A DNA stretch of 63,863 nt from JBHOQX01 sp042408595. GTDB lineage: Bacteria; Chloroflexota; Chloroflexia; Chloroflexales; Roseiflexaceae. Positions 8,155 to 17,784 of this stretch are shown here, piece by piece. Position 1 is the stretch's first letter, and every line of letters begins with the position of its first letter. The translations under genes and the position numbers were made by a program. The notes under the pieces were generated by a model. The model was not told where the DNA came from and did no database searches. It worked only from the letters and a program-made list of their open reading frames with translations. The stretch covers positions 1 to 63,863 of the forward strand of contig JBHOQX010000020.1 of assembly GCA_042408595.1 (NCBI GenBank), in the 5' to 3' direction.

Positions 8155-8213
8155 ATCAAACGATTGATTAGCGGGAGTGAGGCTATTGTAGCGCCTTGCA
8201 CCCGGCGTGTCAA
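8155..8213 (-). promoter_or_regulatory. Consensus promoter and candidate operator of the TetR gene
   Basis: Minus strand TTGACA (8213-8208), 17-bp spacer, TACAAT (8190-8185). The palindrome ATCAAACGATTGAT (8155-8168) lies just after the expected start point near 8178, where a bound TetR dimer would block transcription. Confidence 0.7.
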
Positions 8214-8246
8214 GGGGGAAATCGGCGATCGCGGCGCGTCCGGGCG

Positions 8247-10085
<1,839 letters not shown>

Positions 10086-10208
10086 AGTCTCAGGGGCCGG
10101 GGCGAGGGATGGGGAGACACGTCCGGCCCCCTCCCCTGGCCCCCGGCATGCACACAAAACACCCCGGCCGCGGCGGGCCAGGGCAGCGTGGCGATTGACG
10201 CCGGGGGT

Positions 10209-10217
10209 ATTGTAGCA
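10209..10217 (-). promoter_or_regulatory. Extended -10 promoter of typA
   Basis: Minus strand TGCTACAAT (10217-10209) with no convincing -35. The leader to the typA ATG is about 115 nt and GC-rich. Confidence 0.5.
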
Positions 10218-10243
10218 CAGATCGGGCGTGCTGGGACAGAAAC

Positions 10244-10617
10244 TCACCGGTCACCAGAATTGTGTTCCTTCTGGCTACGCTTTGTCAGCAGCCCGGCGAC
10301 CTCGGCGAGCAGCGCGCGCAAGAGATCGCGCCGGATGATCGCCCAAACGACACGATGATCCAGTTGATCGGAGGCGTGGATGAGCATGGTGCGAAATGCG
10401 ATGATCTCCCTATACCCTGTAATCAGTTGTGCGTAGAAGGATCATGCTGCGCCAGACGCCGCATCGCTTCGCCAACAATTTCGCGGTTTCGCTCGATACT
10501 GTGCCGCGGCATGCAGTTGCGCCGATAGCCTGCCTCGGTTACATCGTGTGCCACATCCGCAACAAACTGTGCGGCATTATGCATATCTTCTAAGAGTTTG
10601 GCGATCTTATCCGGCAT
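10244..10617 (-). pseudogene. hepT: hepT remnant (DUF86/HEPN toxin), frameshifted
   Basis: From ATG 10617 the frame reads MPDKIAKLLEDMHNAA to IVGEAMRRLAQHDPSTHN and stops near 10423. The homology resumes at once in the next frame (LITGYREIIAFRTMLIH, then DHRVVWAIIRRDLLRALLAE) to a TGA at 10244-10246. Together these form a complete HepT-like protein with one frameshift. The HEPN ribonuclease motif RX4-6H is still readable as RTMLIH, but the tyrosine normally two residues after the His (HXY) is Ser. The gene overlaps the mnt remnant by 11 bp, the usual antitoxin-toxin order. Known function of intact HepT: RNA-cutting toxin neutralised by Mnt through AMPylation of that tyrosine. Confidence 0.75.
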
Positions 10618-10916
10618 ACAGCACTCGCCGATCCCGGTCTATCGCCCGAATGAGATACGGGTTACGCACACTGTCCTTCTGAGCAGATCGACCTTTCGAC
10701 CAAAAAGCGCTTCGAGCTGGCTCATCAGCTCAATAAATGGCCCATCTGGGGTAAAATGTCGTTTTTGTGAGCAAATTCGACCAATAGATCGATACCGGAG
10801 CGTTGAGAATTAAAATTCACTTGTGCGGCGGAGCCAAATAGTTCCAGCCGTGTCACGCCATACGCACGGCACCGCGAGTGGATAGCTTCCGGATCGGGCT
10901 CCACCCGAGCACCCAT
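10607..10916 (-). pseudogene. mnt: mnt remnant (minimal nucleotidyltransferase antitoxin), frameshifted
   Basis: The first frame starts at ATG 10916 and carries a Mnt core, RLELFGSAAQVNFNSQRSG then IDLLVEF. After a frameshift, PFIELMSQLEALFGRKVDLL follows, and after a second shift RNPYLIRAIDRDRRVLYAG to a TAA at 10607. The order of segments is that of a normal 100-residue Mnt antitoxin. The catalytic GSx10DxD motif reads S-G-I-D, so the first aspartate is lost. Two frame breaks plus a lost catalytic residue, next to a frameshifted toxin, point to a decayed module rather than sequencing error. Confidence 0.75.
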
Positions 10917-11032
10917 GGCGCGCCCTCCTTTGGTCCGGACTCTGCGGCAGGCAGCCCGCCACACCCGTTTCACAAGTTCGGTTTCCCCGGCATAGCACGG
11001 CGTTCACGGGAGCGGCAAGCGCGCCGGCATAC

Positions 11033-11060
11033 TTGCGCAATGCTCGCGGTTCGCTATCAT
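11033..11060 (+). promoter_or_regulatory. Promoter of the GT39 gene, near-leaderless
   Basis: TTGCGC (11033-11038), 16-bp spacer, TATCAT (11055-11060). The ATG at 11069 begins 9 bases after the -10, so the transcript would have almost no leader, and no ribosome-binding site is visible. Confidence 0.5.
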
Positions 11061-11068
11061 AACGTCCC

Positions 11069-12676
11069 ATGGAGACATCCGCACCACCCACCACCACCGC
11101 GCGCTCCCGCACCCACGCGGCGCTGCTGCTCGCAACCGCCGGCCTGCTGATCGCCGCATGCGCCTGGTGGCTACGCGCGCCCCTCCACCCCATGCCGCTC
11201 GAACGCGACGAAGGAGCGTATGCCGTGATCGCGCGGGAGTGGCTGCGCGGCAGTGTGCTATACCGCGACCTGTTCGACCACAAGCCGCCGCTCACTTTTG
11301 CGGTCTTTGCGCTGGCCCCCGCCCTGGCGGACGATCCGGTGGTCGCCGTGCGCCGCCTGGCGACGCTCTACCTGCTGGCGAGCGGGCTGGCGCTCGCGGC
11401 CCTCGGCCGGCGGCTGTATGGACGCTGGATCGGGCTGGCGGCGTTCGCGCTGTGGGTCGGCTACGGCAGCAGTCTGCGCTTCCAGGGCCTCACCTTCAAC
11501 ACCGAGGCGGTGATGGCGCTCCCGGCCCTGCTCGGTTGCCTCTGCGCAGCAAAGGGTATGTGTGGCGGGCGAGGGGTGTGGTTTTGCCTGGCAGGCATCT
11601 GTGTCGGGCTGGCGGCGCTGGCGAAGCCGGTGGGCGCGGCGCTGCTCCTGCCGCTGCTGCTGGGGCCGCTGCTTGCGGCGGATGCCGCCGGCGCGCGGCT
11701 GCGTGGGATGGCGCCGGCGCTCGGCGGGGCAGCATTGCCGCTCTTGCTCTTCACCGGCTACCTTTGGCGCGCCGGCGCGCTGCCTGCCGCCTGGGAGGCG
11801 CTGGTGGCGTACAACCGGCTGTACGCCGCCGAGAGCGCGGCCGGCGGCTGGGATCCGCGTGGCCTCTGGCCGGTCTGGCAGCCGATGCTGGCGCTGCTGC
11901 TGCCCGGCGCGGCGGGCCTGGCCGCCAGCATGCTGCGCCCGGCCGGGCGCACCCCGGAGCACGCCATCACGGCGCTATGGGGCGGCGCGCTGCTGGTCAC
12001 GGCTATCGCCAGCCTGCGCGGCTACCCGCACTACTACCTGGCCGCCGTGCCGTTCTTCTGCCTGTGGGCCGCGGCAGGCGCCGCGCTTGCTGCCGAAGCG
12101 CTCGCCCGGGCAGGGCGCGGCTGGCTGACCGCGCCGGTCGCGCTGCTGTTGCTGGGCACGCTGCTCGCGCCGCCGCTGCGCGAGGTGCTGCCGCTTCGCC
12201 CGCTCGCGCCGGGTGGGCAGATCGCCGCGCTGTACGGCCCCGACGGCGAGCAGTTCTTCGGCCCGGCACGGGAGGCTGCCGCGGCGATCGCCCAACTGGC
12301 GCCGCCCGGCGAGCCGATCTTCGTCTGGGCGGCGGAGCCGGAGCTGTACCTGCTCGCCGACCGCCGCCCGGCGACGCGCTTCGTGTATGACTATCCGGTG
12401 GACCGGCTGCCCGGGGCGCGTCAGGAGGTGCTCGACCGCCTGCGCCGCGTCCCGCCGCCGCTGATCGTCACCTACCGCGATGTCCGGCCGATCGGGTTCC
12501 ATCCGTTCATGAGCGACCTCGGCTACCGGCTCGACCGGACGATCGCCGGCTACGATCTCTTCGTACGCGCGTTGAGGAGCGAGACTCATGAGCCAGCAGC
12601 CAGGCGCCTGCGCGCCAGACATGGCGATACGGCGAAGGAGCGACCAGTCAGAAGTCAGCGGTCAGGAGGGGCATAG
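11069..12676 (+). CDS. GT-C fold membrane glycosyltransferase (GT39/PMT-like)
   Basis: A 535-residue membrane protein with an N-terminal helix, a first external loop containing ERDEGAYA and LFDHKPP, then about ten further hydrophobic segments and a C-terminal soluble domain (about 400-510). The acidic pair in the first loop and the following H-K-P-P are typical of GT39/ArnT-like lipid-linked sugar transferases, which move a sugar from a polyprenyl phosphate donor to an acceptor outside the membrane. Acceptor unknown. The last about 30 residues (THEPAARRLRARH to SQRSGGA) are read from word-like repeat DNA and look like a recent C-terminal extension. It stands alone on the plus strand. Confidence 0.8.
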   Translation: METSAPPTTTARSRTHAALLLATAGLLIAACAWWLRAPLHPMPLERDEGAYAVIAREWLRGSVLYRDLFDHKPPLTFAVFALAPALADDPVVAVRRLATLYLLASGLALAALGRRLYGRWIGLAAFALWVGYGSSLRFQGLTFNTEAVMALPALLGCLCAAKGMCGGRGVWFCLAGICVGLAALAKPVGAALLLPLLLGPLLAADAAGARLRGMAPALGGAALPLLLFTGYLWRAGALPAAWEALVAYNRLYAAESAAGGWDPRGLWPVWQPMLALLLPGAAGLAASMLRPAGRTPEHAITALWGGALLVTAIASLRGYPHYYLAAVPFFCLWAAAGAALAAEALARAGRGWLTAPVALLLLGTLLAPPLREVLPLRPLAPGGQIAALYGPDGEQFFGPAREAAAAIAQLAPPGEPIFVWAAEPELYLLADRRPATRFVYDYPVDRLPGARQEVLDRLRRVPPPLIVTYRDVRPIGFHPFMSDLGYRLDRTIAGYDLFVRALRSETHEPAARRLRARHGDTAKERPVRSQRSGGA

Positions 12677-12745
12677 CTGGAGCGCACAGTTCTGCGTGCA
12701 GGGTTCAATATTCAGAACTAAGTCTGAACTCTGAACTCAACTCCA
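12640..12745. repeat. Word-like repeat across the end of the GT39 gene and the end of the NarL-type gene
   Basis: AGTCAGAAGTCAGCGGTCAGG is followed by GAACTAAGTCTGAACTCTGAACTC. The words contribute the C-terminal tails of both convergent proteins. Confidence 0.5.
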
Positions 12746-13427
12746 CCAGCCCGAGCTGCGCGGCACGCGCCACTGCCTCGGTGCGGTTGCCGGCCTCCAA
12801 CTTGGCCAGAATGGCGCTGATATGGAACTTGACCGTGCGCTCACTGATCGACAGATCGGCGGCGATCTCTTTGTTCTGGCGGCCGAGCGCCAGCAGCCGC
12901 AGCACGTCGCGTTGGCGCTCCGTGAGGACGGGCGGCGGACGATGGGCAGCGGAGGGGCGACGCGCATCCTTGGTTGCCGGTCGTTGGTCGTTGGTCGTTG
13001 AATGCTGGTCGGCGACATGGCGAATCAGCCGGGCCGCGACGAGCGGCTGGAGCAGCGAGCCGCCGGCGGCGACGACCCGGATCGCCGCGAACAGTTCGTG
13101 GCGCGGCGCGCCCTTGAGCAGGTAGCCGCGCGCCCCGGCCCGCACCGCGCCAAGAATGCGCTCGTCGGTGTCGAAGGCGGTGAAGACCAGCACGCGAGCC
13201 GCAGGATCGGCCGCGCGCAGCGCACGCAGCGCCGCTTCGCCATCGAGCCCGGGCATTTCCAGGTCGAGCAGGATCACGTCCGGGCGCAGCGCCGCGGCCA
13301 GAGCGATCGCCTGTGCGCCGTCGCCGGCCTCGCCCGCCACCACAAAGTCGGGCTGCGTCTCGAGCACGGCGCGCAGCCCCTCTCGCACAATCGGATGATC
13401 GTCGGCCAGTAACAGGCGAATGGGCAT
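12705..13427 (-). CDS. NarL/LuxR family response regulator (orphan)
   Basis: A 240-residue two-domain regulator. The receiver (1-122) has the acidic pair in LLLADDHP, the phosphoacceptor Asp in DVILLDLEMPG near residue 54, the T/A switch TAF and the lysine of YLLKG. The LuxR HTH domain (about 165-230) reads LTERQRDVLRLLALGRQNKE, then ISERTVKFHISAILAKL. The linker STTNDQRPATKDARRP is encoded by a heptamer tract and the tail SSEFRLSSEY by word repeats, so intergenic repeat DNA has entered the gene twice. No histidine kinase gene is adjacent. Targets unknown. Confidence 0.9.
   Translation of the reverse strand: MPIRLLLADDHPIVREGLRAVLETQPDFVVAGEAGDGAQAIALAAALRPDVILLDLEMPGLDGEAALRALRAADPAARVLVFTAFDTDERILGAVRAGARGYLLKGAPRHELFAAIRVVAAGGSLLQPLVAARLIRHVADQHSTTNDQRPATKDARRPSAAHRPPPVLTERQRDVLRLLALGRQNKEIAADLSISERTVKFHISAILAKLEAGNRTEAVARAAQLGLVELSSEFRLSSEY
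12979..12999. repeat. Heptamer tandem repeat inside a coding region
   Basis: Three perfect copies of GGTCGTT, with degenerate copies on both sides, lie in the linker of the NarL-type regulator. Because 7 is not a multiple of 3, loss or gain of one unit would shift the frame between receiver and HTH domains. Confidence 0.7.
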
Positions 13428-13556
13428 GCCCCCGCGCTCCTGTGACGTTTTCCGCTGGCCGCCGTCGTCACTGGCACAGCGTGTGCTCCGCTTCCCCCTG
13501 TCCGGTTCGCAGCATTGTATCGGATTCCAGCCACAGTGAGTAGAAGGAGCCAGGGA

Positions 13557-14066
13557 ATGACAACCAAGGCGGATTACACCCCCGAGGAATGGCAGGCGAT
13601 CATGCAGGCGCCGATGCAGGCGGCGATCGTCGTGATGCTCGCCAGCCCAAGCGGCCCGATCGGTGTCATTCAGGAGACCGTCGCCGTCTCCCGGATGCTG
13701 GCCGCAACCATGCAGACCCCGGGGTCGAACGCGCTGCTCAACGCGATGGCAGCGGAACTGAAGGACGAGGAGGGGCGCAAGATCGCCGCGCCACCGCGGC
13801 CTGAAGCCGGGGCGGATCTCGCGGTGTACAAGGCGAATGCGCTGGAAGGGGTGAAGCGGGCCGCCGCGATCGTCAGCGCCAAGGCGCCAGCGGACGAGGC
13901 CGCCAGCTTCAGGGCCTGGCTGGTCCAGGCGGCATCGGCCGTCGCGCAGGCGGCCAGGGAGGGTGGCTTCCTTGGCATCGGTGGCACGCAGGTCACCCCG
14001 GAGGAGCGCGCGGCGGTCGCGGAGGTCGCCACGGCGCTGGGCGTCGACGCACCGGCGCAGCCATGA
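13557..14066 (+). CDS. Hypothetical soluble helical protein
   Basis: A 169-residue protein I do not recognise. It starts at ATG 13557 (MTTKADYTPEEWQ) with AAGGAG 7 bases upstream. It is rich in Ala, Glu and Lys with predicted long helices, has no signal peptide or membrane span, and ends with a glycine loop (EGGFLGIGGTQVTPEERAAV) followed by a short helix and a Pro-containing tail. The composition suggests a cytosolic helical bundle. It stands alone, divergent from the NarL-type regulator, with a strong hairpin downstream. No function is proposed. Confidence 0.75.
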   Translation: MTTKADYTPEEWQAIMQAPMQAAIVVMLASPSGPIGVIQETVAVSRMLAATMQTPGSNALLNAMAAELKDEEGRKIAAPPRPEAGADLAVYKANALEGVKRAAAIVSAKAPADEAASFRAWLVQAASAVAQAAREGGFLGIGGTQVTPEERAAVAEVATALGVDAPAQP

Positions 14067-14128
14067 AACGCTGCGGATGACGACCGGGACGCTCGTTTCC
14101 GCGTTCTGAGCTCACGAGACGGCACCTG

Positions 14129-14164
14129 GACGGAGGACGGGCAGGCGGTCGCCCGTCCTCCGTC
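14129..14164 (+). terminator. Strong hairpin terminator candidate
   Basis: Perfect 14-bp arms, GACGGAGGACGGGC (14129-14142) and its complement (14151-14164), with an 8-base loop, 63 bp after the stop of the upstream gene. No T-run follows. Apart from this hairpin and the asnS promoter, I see nothing in the gene-free stretch 14067-14505. Confidence 0.55.
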
Positions 14165-14420
14165 GTCGATCGTCCGTCATGGCAGGCAGCACGCGAACCA
14201 CGACCACCAGCGGCGGTACTGCACCGCGGCCGTCGCCGGCAGCGTGATCCGCTCCTTCCTGCTCACCGGGACGGCGTAAGTGTGCGCTGAAGCGATCGGC
14301 CCGGCAACACAGCCGGCGGATGCGGGCTGGCTGTGGCGCGCGGTGGCCGCGCCCCTGCCGGTGGGCCTTCGGCGGCAGCGCGCTTCGGTGTCGCGTGTGC
14401 GTGTGCCGGCGGTGCGGCTA

Positions 14421-14429
14421 TGCTATACT
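14421..14429 (+). promoter_or_regulatory. Extended -10 promoter of asnS
   Basis: TGCTATACT at 14421-14429, about 70 nt upstream of the asnS start after the expected +1. No T-box or other recognisable leader element is visible. Confidence 0.55.
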
Positions 14430-14505
14430 GATGGCACAGTCTATCGCAGCCGTTCATACCGTTACGAGCTGTTCCGCCGGCTGCATCTGCCAGCGAGGCG
14501 CGCCC

Positions 14506-15831
14506 ATGTCACTCCTGCCGACCGCCTACATCGCCGATATCGCCCGCCACGCCGGCGAAACCGTCACGCTCGCCGGATGGGTCGCCCATAAGACCGAGAA
14601 GGGCAAGCTGATCTTCATCCGCCTGCGCGACGGCACGGGGGTCATCCAGTGTGTCGTCTTCAAGAAGAACGTCAGCGAGGAGACCTTCGCCGCGGCGCAG
14701 CGCCTGACGCTCGAAAGCTCCTGCCGCATCACCGGGGGCGTCCGGGCCGACGAGCGCGCGCCCGGCGGCTATGAGCTGGACGTCAGCGCTATCGAGATCG
14801 TCCACATCAACGAGCAGGAGTACCCGATCCAGCCAAAGGAGCACGGCACCGAGTTCCTGATGGAACACCGCCACCTGTGGGTACGCTCCGCCAAACAGCG
14901 GGCGCTGCTGCGCATCCGCGCCGAGGTGATCGCCGCCGCGCAGGAGTGGCTCAACAGCCAGGGCTTCGTTCGCTACGACACGCCGATCCTCACGCCGGTC
15001 GCCGCCGAAGGAACGACCAACCTGTTCAAGACGGCGTACTTCGACCTGGGCGACGCCTACCTGGCGCAGACCGGGCAACTGTACGTCGAGAGCGGGATGA
15101 TGAGTTTCGGCAAGGTCTACTGCTTCGGCCCGACCTTCCGCGCCGAGAAGAGCAAAACCCGCCGGCACCTGACCGAGTTCTGGATGATCGAACCGGAGGT
15201 CGCCTTCGCCGACCACGAGGACAACCTGGCACTGCAGGAGCAGTTCGTCAGCGCGATCGTCGGGCGTTGCCTGGAGCGCTGCGCCGAGGAGCTGCGGGTG
15301 CTGGAGCGCGACACCGCGGCGCTGGAGCGCTGCGTGCCGCCCTTCCCGCGCATCACCTACGACGAGGCGCTAGCGCTGATCGCCGCGCACCAGGGCGAGG
15401 TCGAGGGGGCGGAGCCGCTGCCGTGGGGCGAGGACTTCGGCGCGCCGCACGAGACACTGATCGCCCGCCAGTTCGACAGGCCGGTGTTCGTCGAGAAGTT
15501 TCCCGCGGCGGTCAAGGCATTCTACATGGAGCCGGACCCGGCGCGGCCGGAGGTGGCCCTCTGCGCCGACCTGCTCGCGCCGGAGGGGTACGGCGAGATC
15601 ATCGGCGGCTCGCAGCGCATCCACGACGCGGACCTGCTGGAGCGGCGCATCCGCGAGCACGGGCTGAACGTGGACGACTACCAGTGGTACCTGGACCTGC
15701 GGCGCTACGGCAGCGTGCCGCACTCCGGCTTCGGCATGGGGATCGAGCGCTGCACCGCCTGGATCGGCGGCACGCACCACATCCGCGAGACCATCCCATT
15801 CCCGCGGATGCTGTACCGGATCTACCCGTAG
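14506..15831 (+). CDS. asnS: Asparaginyl-tRNA synthetase
   Basis: A 441-residue class IIb synthetase that charges tRNA-Asn with asparagine in the cytosol. The N-terminal OB fold (to about residue 105) binds the anticodon. The catalytic domain shows TAYFDLGDAYLAQTGQLYVE, motif 2 FRAEKSKTRRHLTEFWMIE and motif 3 SGFGMGIERCTAWI, ending in IPFPRMLYRIYP. These features separate it from aspartyl-tRNA synthetase. The ATG at 14506 (MSLLPTAYIADI) matches the family start; no good ribosome-binding site is visible. Because gatC is also present, GatCAB here may serve mainly Gln-tRNA formation (inference). Confidence 0.95.
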   Translation: MSLLPTAYIADIARHAGETVTLAGWVAHKTEKGKLIFIRLRDGTGVIQCVVFKKNVSEETFAAAQRLTLESSCRITGGVRADERAPGGYELDVSAIEIVHINEQEYPIQPKEHGTEFLMEHRHLWVRSAKQRALLRIRAEVIAAAQEWLNSQGFVRYDTPILTPVAAEGTTNLFKTAYFDLGDAYLAQTGQLYVESGMMSFGKVYCFGPTFRAEKSKTRRHLTEFWMIEPEVAFADHEDNLALQEQFVSAIVGRCLERCAEELRVLERDTAALERCVPPFPRITYDEALALIAAHQGEVEGAEPLPWGEDFGAPHETLIARQFDRPVFVEKFPAAVKAFYMEPDPARPEVALCADLLAPEGYGEIIGGSQRIHDADLLERRIREHGLNVDDYQWYLDLRRYGSVPHSGFGMGIERCTAWIGGTHHIRETIPFPRMLYRIYP

Positions 15832-15874
15832 CGGTCAGGCGATGAGCGCGTGTGCTGCGACGGGAGCCTCGAGA

Positions 15875-15913
15875 CTGAAGACGGAAGACGGTTAGACGTC
15901 TTCCGTCCTTCAG
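15875..15913. terminator. Bidirectional terminator hairpin after asnS
   Basis: Arm 15875-15889 (CTGAAGACGGAAGAC) pairs with 15898-15913 with one bulged base. It lies between the ends of asnS and the leftward membrane-protein gene, so it can serve both. Confidence 0.65.
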
Positions 15914-15956
15914 CCGATAGACGCCATGTGAGCTGGGCGATGATGCTCGTTGTAGC

Positions 15957-16421
15957 TTACGGCCGCGAGCGCGGCGCCAGGCTGCCGACGACGCGGATCG
16001 CGCCGTCCGCGATCGAGCGCGCCGCGCCGACATAAGCGGTGTAGACCGCCGCCCGCCCCAGCATCAGCGGCGCGGCGATCAGCAGCAATAGCACCGCCGG
16101 GATGTACCAGATCCAGCCGAGCGGCGGGAAGCCACCGTTGCCGAGGAAGTAGAAGACCAGGCTCCCCCCGAGGAACGAGTTGAGCAGCGCGACATTCGAG
16201 CGCTGCGGGTAGGCGTTGAAGAACAGGTCGCGCAGGTTGCCGAGCAGCAGCAGCACGCCGACGATCAGCGCGAAGTAGGCTTCCATGCTGGCCCGGATGA
16301 AGCCGGACAGCAGCCAGATCCCGAGCACCACCAGGACACCTACGCCGATCGCCACCCACAGCGTGGGAAGGCCGCGCCGCGGCGGGCGCCCGCCGCGTCG
16401 ATAGCTGGTTCCGTTATACAT
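15957..16421 (-). CDS. Hypothetical membrane protein
   Basis: A 154-residue protein with a basic N terminus (YRRGGRPPRRG) and about four hydrophobic segments (residues 22-42, 48-64, 78-94 and 104-126). I recognise no family motif. The charge pattern predicts a cytoplasmic N terminus. It lies 156 bp downstream of gatC on the same strand and could be in its transcript. Function unknown. Confidence 0.7.
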   Translation of the reverse strand: MYNGTSYRRGGRPPRRGLPTLWVAIGVGVLVVLGIWLLSGFIRASMEAYFALIVGVLLLLGNLRDLFFNAYPQRSNVALLNSFLGGSLVFYFLGNGGFPPLGWIWYIPAVLLLLIAAPLMLGRAAVYTAYVGAARSIADGAIRVVGSLAPRSRP

Positions 16422-16577
16422 CGTCGCCCTCGCTTCCGATTGATCTCGACTCGCTGCCGATCTGACGCTGGCGCCAGGGGCGATGTTGCGGCGCCTGCGA
16501 TTGAAGGCTTCGGACGGGCGCCAACGCCGTGCCGCACGCCGGCCTCACCACCCAGGCCCGCGCTCCGACACCAGCCG

Positions 16578-16871
16578 CTACGCGTCCTCGAAAATCGCCC
16601 GGACGCGGAACATCCCCTCGGCCTGGTCGGGCGCGTTCGCCAGCGCCTCGGCCCGCGGCAGCGATGGGCGCACCTCGTCGGCGCGGGCGACATTCGTCAG
16701 CCCGGTGACCTGCGCCGTCGGCGGGACGCCGCTTACGTCCAGCTCGCTCAGCATGGCGAAATGATCGAGAATCTGCGAGAGCTGCCGGCGCATCGTCTCC
16801 AACTCATCCGGCGAGAGCCGCAGCCGCGCCAGCCGCGCCACGTGTTCGACCTCAGCCTGTGTCAGCGCCAT
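16578..16871 (-). CDS. gatC: Asp-tRNA(Asn)/Glu-tRNA(Gln) amidotransferase subunit C
   Basis: A 97-residue protein of the usual GatC length. GatC is the small stabilising subunit of the GatCAB complex, which turns mischarged Glu-tRNA-Gln (or Asp-tRNA-Asn) into the amide form. Seen: N-terminal VEHVARLARLRLSPDELE, the QILDHFAMLSELDVSGVPP strand-turn and a C-terminal F..P-like stretch (FRVRAIFEDA). The start ATG at 16871 is unambiguous. gatA and gatB are not in this window. A 20-bp perfect palindrome and an extended -10 promoter lie upstream. Confidence 0.92.
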   Translation of the reverse strand: MALTQAEVEHVARLARLRLSPDELETMRRQLSQILDHFAMLSELDVSGVPPTAQVTGLTNVARADEVRPSLPRAEALANAPDQAEGMFRVRAIFEDA

Positions 16872-16890
16872 CCTGTCCTCGATTCACATG

Positions 16891-16940
16891 GTCGTGCCGC
16901 CTTCAGGCGGCGTGCGCATACCGCCTGAAGGCGGCACGAC
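16891..16940. repeat. Long perfect palindrome (REP-like hairpin)
   Basis: Arms 16891-16910 (GTCGTGCCGCCTTCAGGCGG) and 16921-16940 are perfect 20-bp complements around a 10-base loop. Each arm contains its own smaller palindrome (CCGCC/GGCGG), so the DNA can also form a cruciform with branched arms. It lies in the leader of gatC, after the rpe-like gene. Confidence 0.8.
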
Positions 16941-16971
16941 GTCGTCTTGAGCAATCGGATAGGACTGCTCT

Positions 16972-16980
16972 ATTGTAGCA
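16972..16980 (-). promoter_or_regulatory. Extended -10 promoter of gatC
   Basis: Minus strand TGCTACAAT (16980-16972). The transcript would begin near 16965 and pass through the 20-bp palindrome before the gatC start. Confidence 0.5.
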
Positions 16981-17041
16981 CATCGGCGCGCTGCCCTGGC
17001 GCCCCCTCCCGGTTTGGCCGCCGCGCGGCGCGGCGGCGCGA

Positions 17042-17722
17042 TCAGGCTGGCCCCTCCGGCCCGGGCAGGCCGCGCAACCAGGCGACTATCGCCGCCGGGT
17101 CGGGGCTGCCGAAGACGAGCGAACCGGGGACGATCCCATCCGCGCCGGCGGCGCGCAGCGCCGGCACGGTATGCCGTCGGATGCCGCCATCGGCGAAGAG
17201 CCGCACCCGCCCGACCCGCCCCGCCGCCCGGACGAGGTGCCGTACCCTGGCGATCCGCCCGCACGCCTCGGGGGCCAGGTCCTGCCCTTTGACACCGAGC
17301 GGCGTGCCCATCAGCAGCACCAGGTCGATCCGGTCGAGCCAGGGCGCCACCGCCTCGGGCGCGGTGTCCAGCCCGACCGCCAGCCCGGCGCGGCGGCCGG
17401 CCCGGCGGATCGACTGGAGCGCCGCCTCCGCTGCCGCGCCGGTCTCGAGATGCACGCTGATCACATCCGCCCCGGCCTCCACGAACGGCGCGACCAGCGC
17501 CTCCGGCTCCGCCGCCATCAGATGCACGTGGAACGGCACAGCCGTGAGCGGGCGGATCGCCGCCACCAGATCGGGAAAGAAGAGCAACCCCGGCACGAAG
17601 CGCGCATCCGACACGTCCAGATGAAACATATCGGCGTAGGGCGCGAAGCGGCGCACCTCGTCGCCAAGCGCGGCGAGGTTGGCCGACCAGAGTGAGAGAT
17701 CGATGAAGAGGCGATCGGTCAT
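17042..17722 (-). CDS. rpe: Ribulose-phosphate 3-epimerase family protein
   Basis: A 226-residue TIM-barrel protein. Rpe interconverts ribulose-5-P and xylulose-5-P. The metal and catalytic residues known from Rpe are present: His and Asp in FHLDVSD near residue 34, His in VHLM near residue 67, and Asp in ADGGI near residue 178. However, the usual DMDG reads DVSD, and the usual PGFGGQ loop reads PLGVKGQ. These changes could mean another ketose phosphate such as allulose-6-P, so the family is firm but the substrate is not. It lies between ybbR and gatC on the same strand. Confidence 0.8.
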   Translation of the reverse strand: MTDRLFIDLSLWSANLAALGDEVRRFAPYADMFHLDVSDARFVPGLLFFPDLVAAIRPLTAVPFHVHLMAAEPEALVAPFVEAGADVISVHLETGAAAEAALQSIRRAGRRAGLAVGLDTAPEAVAPWLDRIDLVLLMGTPLGVKGQDLAPEACGRIARVRHLVRAAGRVGRVRLFADGGIRRHTVPALRAAGADGIVPGSLVFGSPDPAAIVAWLRGLPGPEGPA

Positions 17723-17784
17723 GGCAGCAACGTTTCGCTTGACGACGTAGGATTAGAGCGCACACCGCGCCCTTCCACCACCCA

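Noticed and set aside
14506..15831. Aspartyl-tRNA synthetase
   Set aside because: TAYFDLGDAYLAQTGQLYVE and the IPFPR C terminus are asparaginyl-type, and the protein is 441 residues without a GAD domain.
17042..17722. Inactive epimerase because of the changed DMDG and PGFGGQ motifs
   Set aside because: The His, Asp, His and Asp metal/catalytic residues are all kept, so loss of activity is not supported; only substrate change is possible.
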